64,000 bases of DNA from Humulus lupulus (GCF_963169125.1 NC_084795.1:189880214-189944213); one strand, 5' to 3'. Numbered from the stretch's first letter, positions 27,601 through 42,500 are shown. A program made the numbers and translations. Notes: generated by a model not told the origin, from the sequence alone.

Positions 27601-28316
27601 ATTTGAAAACTTCGTTCGTGTTAACTTTTATCAATATCTCGTGCTCTTTAAGAAAAACAACGATCAATCGATTTAAGTTAACTTCTAAGTATTATGACCT
27701 GGTTATTTCTAGGAACTTAATTTGAAAACTTAGTTCGTGTTAACTATTATCAATATCTCGTGCTCTTTAAGAAAAACAACGATCAATCGATTTAAGTTAA
27801 CTTCTAAGTTTTATGACCTGGTTATTTCCAGGAACTTAATTTGAAAACTTAGTTCGTGTTAACTTTTATCAATATCTCGTGCTCTTTAAGAAAAACAACG
27901 ATCAATCGATTTAAGTTAACTTCTAAGTTTTATGACCTGGTTATCTCCAGGGACTTAATCTCAAAACTTAGTTCGTGTTAACTATTATCAATATCTCGTG
28001 CTCTTTAAGAAAAACAACGATCAATCGATTTAAGTTCACTTCTTAGTTTTATGACCTGGTTATTTCCAGGAACTTAATTTGAAAACTTAGTTCGTGTTAA
28101 CTATTATCAATATCTCGTGCTCTTTAAGAAATACAACGATCAATCGATTTAAGTTAACTTCTAAGTTTTATGACCTGGTTATTTCCAGGAACTTAATTTG
28201 AAAAATTAGTTCGTGGTAACTATTATCAATATATCGTGCTCTTTAAGAAAAACAACGATCAATCGATTTAAGTTAACTTCTAAGTTTTATGACCTGGTTA
28301 TTTCCAGGAACTTAAT
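23438..28316 (+). repeat. 24-monomer period duplication (17 monomers shared, spacing 2856 bp)
   Basis: Bases 23438-25460 correspond to 26294-28316. Markers shared beyond the 10-monomer unit are AATCTCAAAAC (25103 and 27959), CACTTCTTAG (25181 and 28037) and AATATATCGTG (near 25372 and 28228). The copies part where the first continues with TTCATGTTAAAT (25471) and the second with an ordinary GTTAACTATT monomer. Together with the 4046-bp relation this shows overlapping duplications of different length over the same stretch. Confidence 0.83.
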
Positions 28317-28673
28317 TTGAAAACTTAGTTCGTGTTAACTATTATCAATATCTCGTGCTCTTTAAGAAAAACAACGACCAATCGATTTAAGTTAACTTCT
28401 ATGTTTTATGACCTTGTTATTTCTAGGAACTTAATTTGAAAACTTACTTCGTGTTAACTTTTATCAATATCTCGTGCTCTTTAAGAAAAACAACGATCAA
28501 TCGATTTAAGTTAACTTGTAAGTTTTATGACCTGGTTATTTCCAGGAACTTAATTTGAAAACTTAGTTCGTGTTAACTTTTATCAATATCTCGTGCTCTT
28601 TAAGAAAAACAACGATCAATCGATTTAAGTTGACTTCTAAGTTTTATGACTTGGTTATTTCTAGGAACTTAAT

Positions 28674-31600
28674 TTGAAAACTTAGTTCGTGTTAACTTTT
28701 ATCAATATCTCGTGCTCTTTAAGAAAAACAACGATCAATCGATTTAAGTTGACTTCTAAGTTTTATGACTTGGTTATTTCCAGGAACTTAATTTGAAAAC
28801 TTAGTTCGTGTTAACTTTTATAAATATCTCGTGCTCTTTAAGAAAAACAACGATCAATCGATTTAAGTTACCTTGTAAGTTTTATGACCTGGTTATTTCC
28901 CGGAAATTAATTAGAAAAATTAGTTCGTGTTAACTATTATCAATATCTCGTGCTCTTTAAGAAAAACAACGATCAATCGATTGAAGTTAACTTCTATGTT
29001 TTATGACCTGGTTATTTCCAGGGACATAATTTGAAAACTTAGTTCGTGTTAACTTTTATCAATATCTCGTGCTCTTTAAAAAAAAAAACGATCAATCGAT
29101 TTAAGTTAACTTCTAAGTTTTATGACCTGGTTATTTCTAGGAACTTAATTTGAAAACTTAGTTCGTGTTAACTATTATCAATATCTCGTGATCTTTAAGA
29201 AAAAATACGATCAATCAATTTAAGTTAACTTCTAAGTTTTATGACCTGGTTATTACCAGGAACTTAATTTGAAAACTTCGTTCGTGTTAACTTTTATCAA
29301 TATCTCGTGCTCTTTAAGAAAAACAAAGATCAATCGATTTAAGTTAACTTCTAAGTATTATGACCTGGTTATTTCTAGGAACTTAATTTGAAAACTTACT
29401 TCGTGTTAACTTTTATCAATATCTCGTGCTCTTTAAGAAAAACAACGATCAATCGATTTAAGTTAACTTCTAAGTTTTATGACCTGGTTATTTCCAGGAA
29501 CTTAATTTGAAAACTTAGTTCGTGTTAACTTTTATCAATATCTCGTGCTCTTTAAGAAAAACAACGATCAATCGATTTAAGTTAACTTCTAAGTTTTATG
29601 ACCTGGTTATCTCCAGGGACTTAATCTCAAAACTTAGTTCGTGTTAACTATTATCAATATCTCGTGCTCTTTAAGAAAAACAACGATCAATCGATTTAAG
29701 TTCACTTCTAAGTTTTATGACCTGGTTATTTCCAGGAACTTAATTTGAAAACTTAGTTCGTGTTAACTATTATCAATATCTCGTGCTCTTTAAGAAATAC
29801 AACGATCAATCGATTTAAGTTAACTTCTAAGTTTTATGACCTGGTTATTTCCAGGAACTTAATTTGAAAAATTAGTTCGTGGTAACTATTATCAATATCT
29901 CGTGCTCTTTAAGAAAAACAACCATCAATCGATTTAAGTTAACTTCTAAGTTTTATGACCTGGTTATTTCCAGGAACTTAATTTGAAAACTTAGTTCGTG
30001 TTAAATTTTATCAATATCTCGTGCTCTTTAAGAAAAACAACGATCAATCGATTTAAGTTAACTTCTATGTTTTATGACCTGGTTATTTCTAGGAACTTAA
30101 TTTGAAAACTTACTTCGTGTTAACTTTTATCAATATCTCGTGCTCTTTAAGAAAAACAACGATCAATCGATTTAAGTTAACTTGTAAGTTTTATGACCTG
30201 GTTATTTCCAGGAACTTAATTTGAAAACTTAGTTCGTGTTAACTTTTATCAATATCTCGTGCTCTTTAAGAAATACAACGATCAATCGATTTAAGTTAAC
30301 TTCTAAGTTTTATGACCTGGTTATTTCCAGGAACTTAATTTGAAAAATTAGTTCGTGGTAACTATTATCAATATCTCGTGCTCTTTAAGAAAAACAACGA
30401 TCAATCGATTTAAGTTAACTTCTAAGTTTTATGACCTGGTTATTTCCAGGAACTTAATTTGAAAACTTAGTTCGTGTTAAATTTTATCAATATCTCGTGC
30501 TCTTTAAGAAAAACAACGATCAATCGATTTAAGTTAACTTCTATGTTTTATGACCTGGTTATTTCTAGGAACTTAATTTGAAAACTTACTTCGTGTTAAC
30601 TTTTATCAATATCTCGTGCTCTTTAAGAAAAACAACGATCAATCGATTTAAGTTAACTTGTAAGTTTTATGACCTGGTTATTTCCAGGAACTTAATTTGA
30701 AAACTTAGTTCGTGTTAACTTTTATCAATATCTCGTGCTCTTTAAGAAATACAACGATCAATCGATTTAAGTTAACTTCTAAGTTTTATGACCTGGTTAT
30801 TTCCAGGAACTTAATTTGAAAAATTAGTTCGTGGTAACTATTATCAATATCTCGTGCTCTTTAAGAAAAACAACGATCAATCGATTTAAGTTAACTTCTA
30901 AGTTTTATGACCTGGTTATTTCCAGGAACTTAATTTGAAAACTTAGTTCGTGTTAACTTTTATCAATATCTCGTGCTCTTTAAGAAAAACAACGATCAAT
31001 CGATTTAAGTTGACTTCTAAGTTTTATGACTTGGTTATTTCCAGGAACTTAATTTGAAAACTTAGTTCGTGTTAACTTTTATAAATATCTCGTGCTCTTT
31101 AAGAAAAACAACGATCAATCGATTTAAGTTACCTTGTAAGTTTTATGACCTGGTTATTTCCCGGAAATTAATTAGAAAAATTAGTTCGTGTTAACTATTA
31201 TCAATATCTCGTGCTCTTTAAGAAAAACAACGATCAATCGATTGAAGTTAACTTCTATGTTTTATGACCTGGTTATTTCCAGGGACATAATTTGAAAACT
31301 TAGTTCGTGTTAACTTTTATCAATATCTCGTGCTCTTTAAAAAAAAAAACGATCAATCGATTTAAGTTAACTTCTAAGTTTTATGACCTGGTTATTTCTA
31401 GGAACTTAATTTGAAAACTTAGTTCGTGTTAACTATTATCAATATCTCGTGATCTTTAAGAAAAAATACGATCAATCAATTTAAGTTAACTTCTAAGTTT
31501 TATGACCTGGTTATTACCAGGAACTTAATTTGAAAACTTCGTTCGTGTTAACTTTTATCAATATCTCGTGCTCTTTAAGAAAAACAAAGATCAATCGATT

Positions 31601-32481
31601 TAAGTTAACTTCTAAGTATTATGACCTGGTTATTTCTAGGAACTTAATTTGAAAACTTACTTCGTGTTAACTTTTATCAATATCTCGTGCTCTTTAAGAA
31701 AAACAACGATCAATCGATTTAAGTTAACTTCTAAGTTTTATGACCTGGTTATTTCCAGGAACTTAATTTGAAAACTTAGTTCGTGTTAACTTTTATCAAT
31801 ATCTCGTGCTCTTTAAGAAAAACAACGATCAATCGATTTAAGTTAACTTCTAAGTTTTATGACCTGGTTATCTCCAGGGACTTAATCTCAAAACTTAGTT
31901 CGTGTTAACTATTATCAATATCTCGTGCTCTTTAAGAAAAACAACGATCAATCGATTTAAGTTCACTTCTAAGTTTTATGACCTGGTTATTTCCAGGAAC
32001 TTAATTTGAAAACTTAGTTCGTGTTAACTATTATCAATATCTCGTGCTCTTTAAGAAATACAACGATCAATCGATTTAAGTTAACTTCTAAGTTTTATGA
32101 CCTGGTTATTTCCAGGAACTTAATTTGAAAAATTAGTTCGTGGTAACTATTATCAATATCTCGTGCTCTTTAAGAAAAACAACCATCAATCGATTTAAGT
32201 TAACTTCTAAGTTTTATGACCTGGTTATTTCCAGGAACTTAATTTGAAAACTTAGTTCGTGTTAAATTTTATCAATATCTCGTGCTCTTTAAGAAAAACA
32301 ACGATCAATCGATTTAAGTTAACTTCTATGTTTTATGACCTGGTTATTTCTAGGAACTTAATTTGAAAACTTACTTCGTGTTAACTTTTATCAATATCTC
32401 GTGCTCTTTAAGAAAAACAACGATCAATCGATTTAAGTTAACTTGTAAGTTTTATGACCTGGTTATTTCCAGGAACTTAAT
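28674..32481 (+). repeat. 19-monomer period duplication (13 monomers shared, spacing 2261 bp)
   Basis: Bases 28674-30220 and 30935-32481 agree with no difference noticed. Shared rare markers are TTACCTTGTAAG (near 28869 and 31130), CGGAAATTAATTAGAAAAA at the monomer junction, TGATCTTTAAG, CAAAGATC, AATCTCAAAAC, CACTTCTAAG and CAACCATC. The first six monomers (28674-29387) recur again at 41288-42001, 106 monomers downstream, with the TTACC marker absent. Confidence 0.87.
29745..30934 (+). repeat. 4-monomer unit, two and a half copies (476 bp)
   Basis: The order GAAATACAAC monomer, GTGGTAAC monomer, TTAAATTT monomer, CTTACTTCG/TTGTAAG monomer repeats at 29745, 30221 and 30697, the last copy stopping after two monomers. 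It fills the gap between the two halves of the 19-monomer duplication and probably arose within it, because only the 29745 unit carries the CAACCATC variant. Confidence 0.83.
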
Positions 32482-35099
32482 TTGAAAACTTAGTTCGTGT
32501 TAACTTTTATCAATATCTCGTGCTCTTTAAGAAAAACAACGATCAATCGATTTAAGTTGACTTCTAAGTTTTTTGACCTGGTTATTTCCAGGGACTTAAT
32601 TTGAAAACTTAGTTCGTGTTAACTTTTATCAATATCTCGTGCTCTTTAAGAAAAACAACGATCAATTGATTTAAGTTAACTTCTAAGTTTTATGACCTGG
32701 TTATTTCCAGGAACTTAATTTGAAAAATTAGTTCGTGTTAACTATTATCAATATCTCGTGCTCTTTAAGAAAAACAACGATCAATCGATTATAGTTAACT
32801 TCTAAGTTTTATGACCTGGTTATTACCAGGAACTTAATTTGAAAACTTCGTTCGTGTTAACTTTTATCAATATCTCGTGCTCTTTAAGAAAAACAACGAT
32901 CAATCGATTTAAGTTAACTTCTAAGTATTATGACCTGGTTATTTCTAGGAACTTAATTTGAAAACTTAGTTCGTGTTAACTATTATCAATATCTCGTGCT
33001 CTTTAAGAAAAACAACGATCAATCGATTTAAGTTAACTTCTAAGTTTTATGACCTGGTTATTTCCAGGAACTTAATTTGAAAACTTAGTTCGTGTTAACT
33101 TTTATCAATATCTCGTGCTCTTTAAGAAAAACAACGATTAATCGATTTAAGTTAACTTCTAAGTTTTATGACCTGGTTATCTCCAGGGACTTAATCTCAA
33201 AACTTAGTTCGTGTTAACTATTATCAATATCTCGTGCTCTTTAAGAAAAACAACGATCAATCGATTTAAGTTAACTTCTAAGTTTTATGACCTGGTTATT
33301 ACCAGGAACTTAATTTGAAAACTTCGTTCGTGTTAACTTTTATCAATATCTCGTGCTCTTTAAGAAAAACAACGATCAATCGATTTAAGTTAACTTCTAA
33401 GTTTTATGACCTGGTTATCTCCAGGGACTTAATCTGAAAACTTAGTTTGTGTTAACTATTATCAATATCTCGTGCTCTTTAAGAAAAACAACGATCAATC
33501 GATTTAAGTTAACTTCTAAGTTTTATGACCTGGTTATTTCCAGGAACTTAATTTGAAAACTTAGTTCGTGTTAACTATTATCAATATCTCGTGCTCTTTA
33601 AGAAATACAACGATCAATCGATTTAAGTTAACTTCTAAGTTTTATGACCTGGTTATTTCCAGGAACTTAATTTGAAAAATTAGTTCGTGGTAACTATTAT
33701 CAATATCTCGTGCTCTTTAAGAAAAACAACGATCAATCGATTTAAGTTAACTTCTAAGTTTTATGACCTGGTTATTTCCAGGAACTTAATTTGAAAACTT
33801 AGTTCGTGTTAAATTTTATCAATATCTCGTGCTCTTTAAGAAAAACAACGATCAATCGATTTAAGTTAACTTCTATGTTTTATGACCTGGTTATTTCTAG
33901 GAACTTAATTTGAAAACTTACTTCGTGTTAACTTTTATCAATATCTCGTGCTCTTTAAGAAAAAAAACGATCAATCGATTTAAGTTAACTTGTAAGTTTT
34001 ATGACCTGGTTATTTCCGGGAACTTAATTTGAAAACTTAGTTCGTGTTAACTTTTATCAATATCTCGTGCTCTTTAAGAAAAACAGCGATCAATCGATTG
34101 TAGTTAACTTCTAAGTTTTATGACCTGGTTATTACCAGGAACTTAATTTGAAAACTTCGTTCGTGTTAACTTTTATCAATATCTCGTGCTCTTTAAGAAA
34201 AACAACGATCAATCGATTGAAGTTAACTTCTAAGTATTATGACCTGGTTATTTCTAGGAACTTAATTTGAAAACTTACTTCGTGTTAACTTTTATCAATA
34301 TCTCGTGCTCTTTAAGAAAAACAACGATCAATCGATTTAAGTTAACTTCTAAGTTTTATGACCTGGTTATTTCCAGGAACATAATTTGAAAACTTAGTTC
34401 GTGTTAACTTTTATCAATATCTCGTGCTCTTTAAGAAAAACAACGATCAATCGATTTAAGTTGACTTCTAAGTTTTTTGACCTGGTTATTTCCAGGGACT
34501 TAATTTGAAAACTTAGTTCGTGTTAACTTTTATCAATATCTCGTGCTCTTTAAGAAAAACAACGATCAATTGATTTAAGTTAACTTCTAAGTTTTATGAC
34601 CTGGTTATTTCCAGGAACTTAATTTGAAAAATTAGTTCGTGTTAACTATTATCAATATCTCGTGCTCTTTAAGAAAAACAACGATCAATCGATTGTAGTT
34701 AACTTCTAAGTTTTATGACCTGGTTATTACCAGGAACTTAATTTGAAAACTTCGTTCGTGTTAACTTTTATCAATATCTCGTGCTCTTTAAGAAAAACAA
34801 CGATCAATCGATTTAAGTTAACTTCTAAGTATTATGACCTGGTTATTTCTAGGAACTTAATTTGAAAACTTAGTTCGTGTTAACTATTATCAATATCTCG
34901 TTCTCTTTAAGAAAAACAACGATCAATCGATTTAAGTTAACTTCTAAGTTTTATGACCTGGTTATTTCCAGGAACTTAATTTGAAAACTTAGTTCGTGTT
35001 AACTTTTATCAATATCTCGTGCTCTTTAAGAAAAACAACGATCAATCGATTAAAGTTAACTTCTAAGTTTTATGACCTGGTTATCTCCAGGGAATTAAT
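32482..35099 (+). repeat. 6-monomer block repeated at a 16-monomer spacing (1904 bp)
   Basis: Bases 32482-33195 match 34386-35099: a GTTGAC/TTTTTTGACC monomer, CAATTG monomer, GATTGTAG monomer (GATTATAG in the first copy), ACTTCGTTCG/AGTATTATG monomer, GTTAACTATT monomer, and one ending in ATCTCCAGGG with AATCTCAAAAC. The intervening 33196-34385 has the usual domain II order (ATCTCCAGGG, GAAATAC, GTGGTAAC, TTAAATTT, TTCCGGGAAC) and no clean local duplication that I could delimit. Confidence 0.72.
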
Positions 35100-38000
35100 C
35101 TCAAAACTTAGTTCGTGTTAACTATTATCAATATCTCGTGCTCTTTAAGAAAAACAACGATCAATCGATTTAAGTTCACTTCTAAGTTTTATGACCTGGT
35201 TATTTCCAGGAACTTAATTTGAAAACTTAGTTCGTGTTAACTATTATCAATATCTCGTGCTCTTTAAGAAATACAACAATCAATCGATTTAAGTTAACTT
35301 CTAAGTTTTATGACCTGGTTATTTCCAGGAACTTAATTTGAAAAATTAGTTCGTGGTAACTATTATCAATATCTCGTGCTCTTTAAGAAAAACAACGATC
35401 AATCGATTTAAGTTAACTTCTAAGTTTTATGACCTGGTTATTTCCAGGAACTTAATTTGAAAACTTAGTTCGTGTTAAATTTTATCAATATCTCGTGCTC
35501 TTTAAGAAAAACAACGATCAATCGATTTAAGTTAACTTCTATGTTTTATGACCTGGTTATTTCTAGGAACTTAATTTGAAAACTTACTTCGTGTTAACTT
35601 TTATCAATATCTCGTGCTCTTTAAGAAAAACAACGATCAATCGATTTAAGTTAACTTGTAAGTTTTATGACCTGGTTATTTCCAGGAACTTAATTTGAAA
35701 ACTTAGTTCGTGTTAACTTTTATCAATATCTCGTGCTCTTTAAGAAAAACAACGATCAATCGATTTAAGTTGACTTCTAAGTTTTATGACTTGGTTATTT
35801 CCAGGAACTTAATTTGAAAACTTAGTTCGTGTTAACTTTTATCAATATCTCGTGCTCTTTAAGAAAAACAACGATCAATCGATTTAAGTTGACTTCTAAG
35901 TTTTATGACTTGGTTATTTCTAGGAACTTAATTTGAAAACTTAGTTCGTGTTAACTTTTATCAATATCTCGTGCTCTTTAAGAAAAACAACGATCAATCG
36001 ATTTAAGTTGACTTCTAAGTTTTATGACCTGGTTATTTCTAGGAACTTAATTTGAAAACTTAGTTCGTGTTAACTATTATCAATATCTCGTTCTCTTTAA
36101 GAAAAACAACGATCAATCGATTTAAGTTAACTTCTAAGTTTTATGACCTGGTTATTTCCAGGAACTTAATTTGAAAACTTAGTTCGTGTTAACTTTTATC
36201 AATATCTCGTGCTCTTTAAGAAAAACAACGATCAATCGATTAAAGTTAACTTCTAAGTTTTATGACCTGGTTATCTCCAGGGAATTAATCTCAAAACTTA
36301 GTTCGTGTTAACTATTATCAATATCTCGTGCTCTTTAAGAAAAACAACGATCAATCGATTTAAGTTCACTTCTAATTTTTATGACCTGGTTATTTCCAGG
36401 AACTTAATTTGAAAACTTAGTTCGTGTTAACTATTATCAATATCTCGTGCTCTTTAAGAAATACAACAATCAATCGATTTAAGTTAACTTCTAAGTTTTA
36501 TGACCTGGTTATTTCCAGGAACTTAATTTGAAAAATTAGTTCGTGGTAACTATTATCAATTTCTCGTGCTCTTTAAGAAAAACAACGATCAATCGATTTA
36601 AGTTAACTTCTAAGTTTTATGACCTGGTTATTTCCAGGAACTTAATTTGAAAACTTAGTTCGTGTTAAATTTTATCAATATCTCGTGCTCTTTAAGAAAA
36701 ACAACGATCAATCGATTTAAGTTAACTTCTATGTTTTATGACCTGGTTATTTCTAGGAACTTAATTTGAAAACTTACTTCGTGTTAACTTTTATCAATAT
36801 CTCGTGCTCTTTAAGAAAAACAACGATCAGTCGATTTAAGTTAACTTGTAAGTTTTATGACCTGGTTATTTCCAGGAACTTAATTTGAAAACTTAGTTCG
36901 TGTTAACTTTTATCAATATCTCGTGCTCTTTAAGAAAAACAACGATCAATCGATTTAAGTTGACTTCTAAGTTTTATGACTTGGTTATTTCCAGGAACTT
37001 AATTTGAAAACTTAGTTCGTGTTAACTTTTATCAATATCTCGTGCTCTTTAAGAAAAACAACGATCAATCGATTTAAGTTGACTTCTAAGTTTTATGACT
37101 TGGTTATTTCTAGGAACTTAATTTGAAAACTTAGTTCGTGTTAACTTTTATCAATATCTCGTGCTCTTTAAGAAAAACAACGATCAATCGATTTAAGTTG
37201 ACTTCTAAGTTTTATGACTTGGTTATTTCCAGGAACTTAATTTGAAAACTTAGTTCGTGTTAAATTTTATCAATATCTCGTGCTCTTTAAGAAAAACAAC
37301 GATCAATCGATTTAAGTTAACTTCTAAGTTTTATGACCTGGTTATTTCCAGGAACTTAATTTGAAAACTTAGTTCGTGTTAAATTTTATCAATATCTCGT
37401 GCTCTTTAAGAAAAACAACGATCAATCGATTTAAGTTAACTTCTATGTTTTATGACCTGGTTATTTCTAGGAACTTAATTTGAAAACTTACTTCGTGTTA
37501 ACTTTTATCAATATCTCGTGCTCTTTAAGAAAAACAACGATCAGTCGATTTAAGTTAACTTGTAAGTTTTATGACCTGGTTATTTCCAGGAACTTAATTT
37601 GAAAACTTAGTTCGTGTTAACTTTTATCAATATCTCGTGCTCTTTAAGAAAAACAACGATCAATCGATTTAAGTTGACTTCTAAGTTTTATGACTTGGTT
37701 ATTTCCAGGAACTTAATTTGAAAACTTAGTTCGTGTTAAATTTTATCAATATCTCGTGCTCTTTAAGAAAAACAACGATCAATCGATTTAAGTTAACTTC
37801 TATGTTTTATGACCTGGTTATTTCTAGGAACTTAATTTGAAAACTTACTTCGTGTTAACTTTTATCAATATCTCGTGCTCTTTAAGAAAAACAACGATCA
37901 ATCGATTTAAGTTAACTTGTAAGTTTTATGACCTGGTTATTTCCAGGAACTTAATTTGAAAACTTAGTTCGTGTTAACTTTTATCAATATCTCGTGCTCT

Positions 38001-39502
38001 TTAAGAAAAACAACGATCAATCGATTTAAGTTGACTTCTATGTTTTATGACTTGGTTATTTCCAGGAACTTAATTTGAAAACTTAGTTCGTGTTAACTTT
38101 TATCAATATCTCGTGCTCTTTAAGAAAAACAACGATCAATCGATTTAAGTTGACTTCTAAGTTTTATGACTTGGTTATTTCTAGGAACTTAATTTGAAAA
38201 CTTAGTTCGTGTTAACTTTTATCAATATCTCGTGCTCTTTAAGAAAAACAACGATCAATCGATTTAAGTTGACTTCTAAGTTTTATGACCTGGTTATTTC
38301 TAGGAACTTAATTTGAAAACTTAGTTCGTGTTAACTATTATCAATATCTCGTTCTCTTTAAGAAAAACAACGATCAATCGATTTAAGTTAACTTCTAAGT
38401 TTTATGACCTGGTTATTTCCAGGAACTTAATTTGAAAACTTAGTTCGTGTTAACTTTTATCAATATCTCGTGCTCTTTAAGAAAAACAACGATCAATCGA
38501 TTAAAGTTAACTTCTAAGTTTTATGACCTGGTTATCTCCAGGGAATTAATCTCAAAACTTAGTTCGTGTTAACTATTATCAATATCTCGTGCTCTTTAAG
38601 AAAAACAACGATCAATCGATTTAAGTTCACTTCTAAGTTTTATGACCTGGTTATTTCCAGGAACTTAATTTGAAAACTTAGTTCGTGTTAACTATTATCA
38701 ATATCTCGTGCTCTTTAAGAAATACAACAATCAATCGATTTAAGTTAACTTCTAAGTTTTATGACCTGGTTATTTCCAGGAACTTAATTTGAAAAATTAG
38801 TTCGTGGTAACTATTATCAATATCTCGTGCTCTTTAAGAAAAACAACGATCAATCGATTTAAGTTAACTTCTAAGTTTTATGACCTGGTTATTTCCAGGA
38901 ACTTAATTTGAAAACTTAGTTCGTGTTAAATTTTATCAATATCTCGTGCTCTTTAAGAAAAACAACGATCAATCGATTTAAGTTAACTTCTATGTTTTAT
39001 GACCTGGTTATTTCTAGGAACTTAATTTGAAAACTTACTTCGTGTTAACTTTTATCAATATCTCGTGCTCTTTAAGAAAAACAACGATCAGTCGATTTAA
39101 GTTAACTTGTAAGTTTTATGACCTGGTTATTTCCAGGAACTTAATTTGAAAACTTAGTTCGTGTTAACTTTTATCAATATCTCGTGCTCTTTAAGAAAAA
39201 CAACGATCAATCGATTTAAGTTGACTTCTAAGTTTTATGACTTGGTTATTTCCAGGAACTTAATTTGAAAACTTAGTTCGTGTTAACTTTTATCAATATC
39301 TCGTGCTCTTTAAGAAAAACAACGATCAATCGATTTAAGTTGACTTCTAAGTTTTATGACTTGGTTATTTCTAGGAACTTAATTTGAAAACTTAGTTCGT
39401 GTTAACTTTTATCAATATCTCGTGCTCTTTAAGAAAAACAACGATCAATCGATTTAAGTTGACTTCTAAGTTTTATGACTTGGTTATTTCCAGGAACTTA
39501 AT
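34862..39502 (+). repeat. Three copies of a 9-10 monomer block at 10- and 19-monomer spacing
   Basis: Blocks open with the CGTTCTCTTTAAG monomer at 34862, 36052 and 38313. All three carry GATTAAAG, AGGGAATTAATCTC (35091, 36281, 38542) and AATACAACAATC. The first two are 1190 bp apart and the second and third 2261 bp apart. The longer relation covers 35457-37241 against 37718-39502. CAGTCGATTT, present at 36829 and 39090, is absent from the first block, which dates that change. The 37242-37717 filler is a 4-monomer partial copy. Confidence 0.85.
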
Positions 39503-42500
39503 TTGAAAACTTAGTTCGTGTTAACTTTTATAAATATCTCGTGCTCTTTAAGAAAAACAACGATCAATCGATTTAAGTTAACTTGTAAGTTTTATGACCT
39601 GGTTATTTCCCGGAACTTAATTTGAAAAATTAGTTCGTGTTAACTATTATCAATATCTCGTGCTCTTTAAGAAAAAAAACGATCAATCGATTGAAGTTAA
39701 CTTCTATGTTTTATGACCTGGTTATTTCCAGGGACATAATTTGAAAACTTAGTTCGTGTTAACTTTTATCAATATCTCGTGCTCTTTAAAAAAAAAAACG
39801 ATCAATCGATTTAAGTTAACTTCTAAGTTTTATGACCTGGTTATTTCTAGGAACTTAATTTGAAAACTTAGTTCGTGTTAACTATTATCAATATCTCGTG
39901 CTCTTTAAGAAAAAATACGATCAATCAATTTAAGTTAACTTCTAAGTTTTATGACCTGGTTATTTCCAGGAACTTAATTTGAAAAATTAGTTCGTGTTAA
40001 CTATTATCAATATCTCGTGCTCTTTAAGAAAAACAACGATCAATCGATTTAAGTTAACTTCTAAGTTTTATGACCTGGTTATTTTCAGGAACATAATTTG
40101 AAAACTTAGTTCGTGTTAACTTTTATCAATATCTCGTGCTCTTTAAGAAAAACAACGATCAATCGATTTAAGTTGACTTCTAAGTTTTATGACTTGGTTA
40201 TTTCCACGAACTTAATTTGAAAACTTAGTTCGTGTTAACTTTTATCAATATCTCGTGCTCTTTAAGAAAAACAACGATCAATCGATTTAAGTTAACTTCT
40301 AAGTTTTATGACCTGGTTATTTCCAGGAACTTAATTTGAAAACTTAGTTCGTGTTAACTTTTATCAATATCTCGTGCTCTCTAAGAAAAACAACAATCAA
40401 TCGATTTAAGTTAACTTCTAAGTTTTATGACCTGGTTATTTCTAGGAACTTAATTTGAAAACTTACTTCGTGTTAACTTTTATCAATATCTCGTGCTCTT
40501 TAAGAAAAACAACGATCAATCGATTTAAGTTCACTTCTAAGTTTTATGACCTGGTTATTTCCAGGAACTTAATTTGAAAACTTAGTTCGTGTTAACTATT
40601 ATCAATATCTCGTGCTCTTTAAGAAATACAACGATCAATCGATTTAAGTTAACTTCTAAGTTTTATGACCTGGTTATTTCCAGGAACTTAATTTGAAAAA
40701 TTAGTTCGTGGTAACTATTATCAATATATCGTGCTCTTTAAGAAAAACAACGATCAATCGATTTAAGTTAACTTCTAAGTTTTATGACCTGGTTATTTCC
40801 AGGAACTTAATTTGAAAACTTAGTTCATGTTAAATTTTATCAATATCTCGTGCTCTTTAAGAAAAACAACGATCAATCGATTTAAGTTAACTTCTATGTT
40901 TTATGACCTGGTTATTTCTAGGAACTTAATTTGAAAACTTACTTCGTGTTAACTTTTATCAATATCTCGTGCTCTTTAAGAAAAACAACGATCAATCGAT
41001 TTAAGTTAACTTGTAAGTTTTATGACCTGGTTATTTCCAGGAACTTAATTTGAAAACTTAGTTCGTGTTAACTTTTATCAATATCTCGTGCTCTTTAAGA
41101 AAAACAACGATCAATCGATTTAAGTTGACTTCTAAGTTTTATGACTTGGTTATTTACAGGAACTTAATTTGAAAACTTAGTTCGTGTTAACTTTTATCAA
41201 TATCTCGTGCTCTTTAAGAAAAACAACGATCAATCGATTTAAGTTGACTTCTAAGTTTTATGACTTGGTTATTTCTAGGAACTTAATTTGAAAACATAGT
41301 TCGTGTTAACTTTTATCAATATCTCGTGCTCTTTAAGAAAAACAACGATCAATCGATTTAAGTTGACTTCTAAGTTTTATGACTTGGTTATTTCCAGGAA
41401 CTTAATTTGAAAACTTAGTTCGTGTTAACTTTTATAAATATCTCGTGCTCTTTAAGAAAAACAACGATCAATCGATTTAAGTTAACTTGTAAGTTTTATG
41501 ACCTGGTTATTTCCCGGAAATTAATTAGAAAAATTAGTTCGTGTTAACTATTATCAATATCTCGTGCTCTTTAAGAAAAACAACGATCAATCGATTGAAG
41601 TTAACTTCTATGTTTTATGACCTGGTTATTTCCAGGGACATAATTTGAAAACTTAGTTCGTGTTAACTTTTATCAATATCTCGTGCTCTTTAAAAAAAAA
41701 AACGATCAATCGATTTAAGTTAACTTCTAAGTTTTATGACCTGGTTATTTCTAGGAACTTAATTTGAAAACTTAGTTCGTGTTAACTATTATCAATATCT
41801 CGTGATCTTTAAGAAAAAATACGATCAATCAATTTAAGTTAACTTCTAAGTTTTATGACCTGGTTATTACCAGGAACTTAATTTGAAAACTTCGTTCGTG
41901 TTAACTTTTATCAATATCTCGTGCTCTTTAAGAAAAACAACGATCAATCGATTTAAGTTAACTTCTAAGTATTATGACCTGGTTATTTCTAGGAACTTAA
42001 TTTGAAAACTTAGTTCGTGTTAACTGTTATCAATATCTCGTGCTCTTTAAGAAAAACAACGATCAATCGATTTAAGTTAACTTCTAAGTTTTATGACCTG
42101 GTTATTTCCAGGAACTTAATTTGAAAACTTAGTTCGTGTTAACTTTTATCAATATCTCGTGCTCTTTAAGAAAAACAACGATCAATCGATTTAAGTTAAC
42201 TTCTATGTTTTATGACCTGGTTATTTCTAGGAACTTAATTTGAAAACTTACTTCGTGTTAACTTTTATCAATATCTCGTGCTCTTTAAGAAAAACAACGA
42301 TCAATCGATTTAAGTTAACTTGTAAGTTTTATGACCTGGTTATTTCCGGGAACTTAATTTGAAAACTTAGTTCGTGTTAACTTTTATCAATATCTCGTGC
42401 TCTTTAAGAAAAACAACGATCAATCGATTGTAGTTAACTTCTAAGTTTTATGACCTGGTTATTACCAGGAACTTAATTTGAAAACTTCGTTCGTGTTAAC

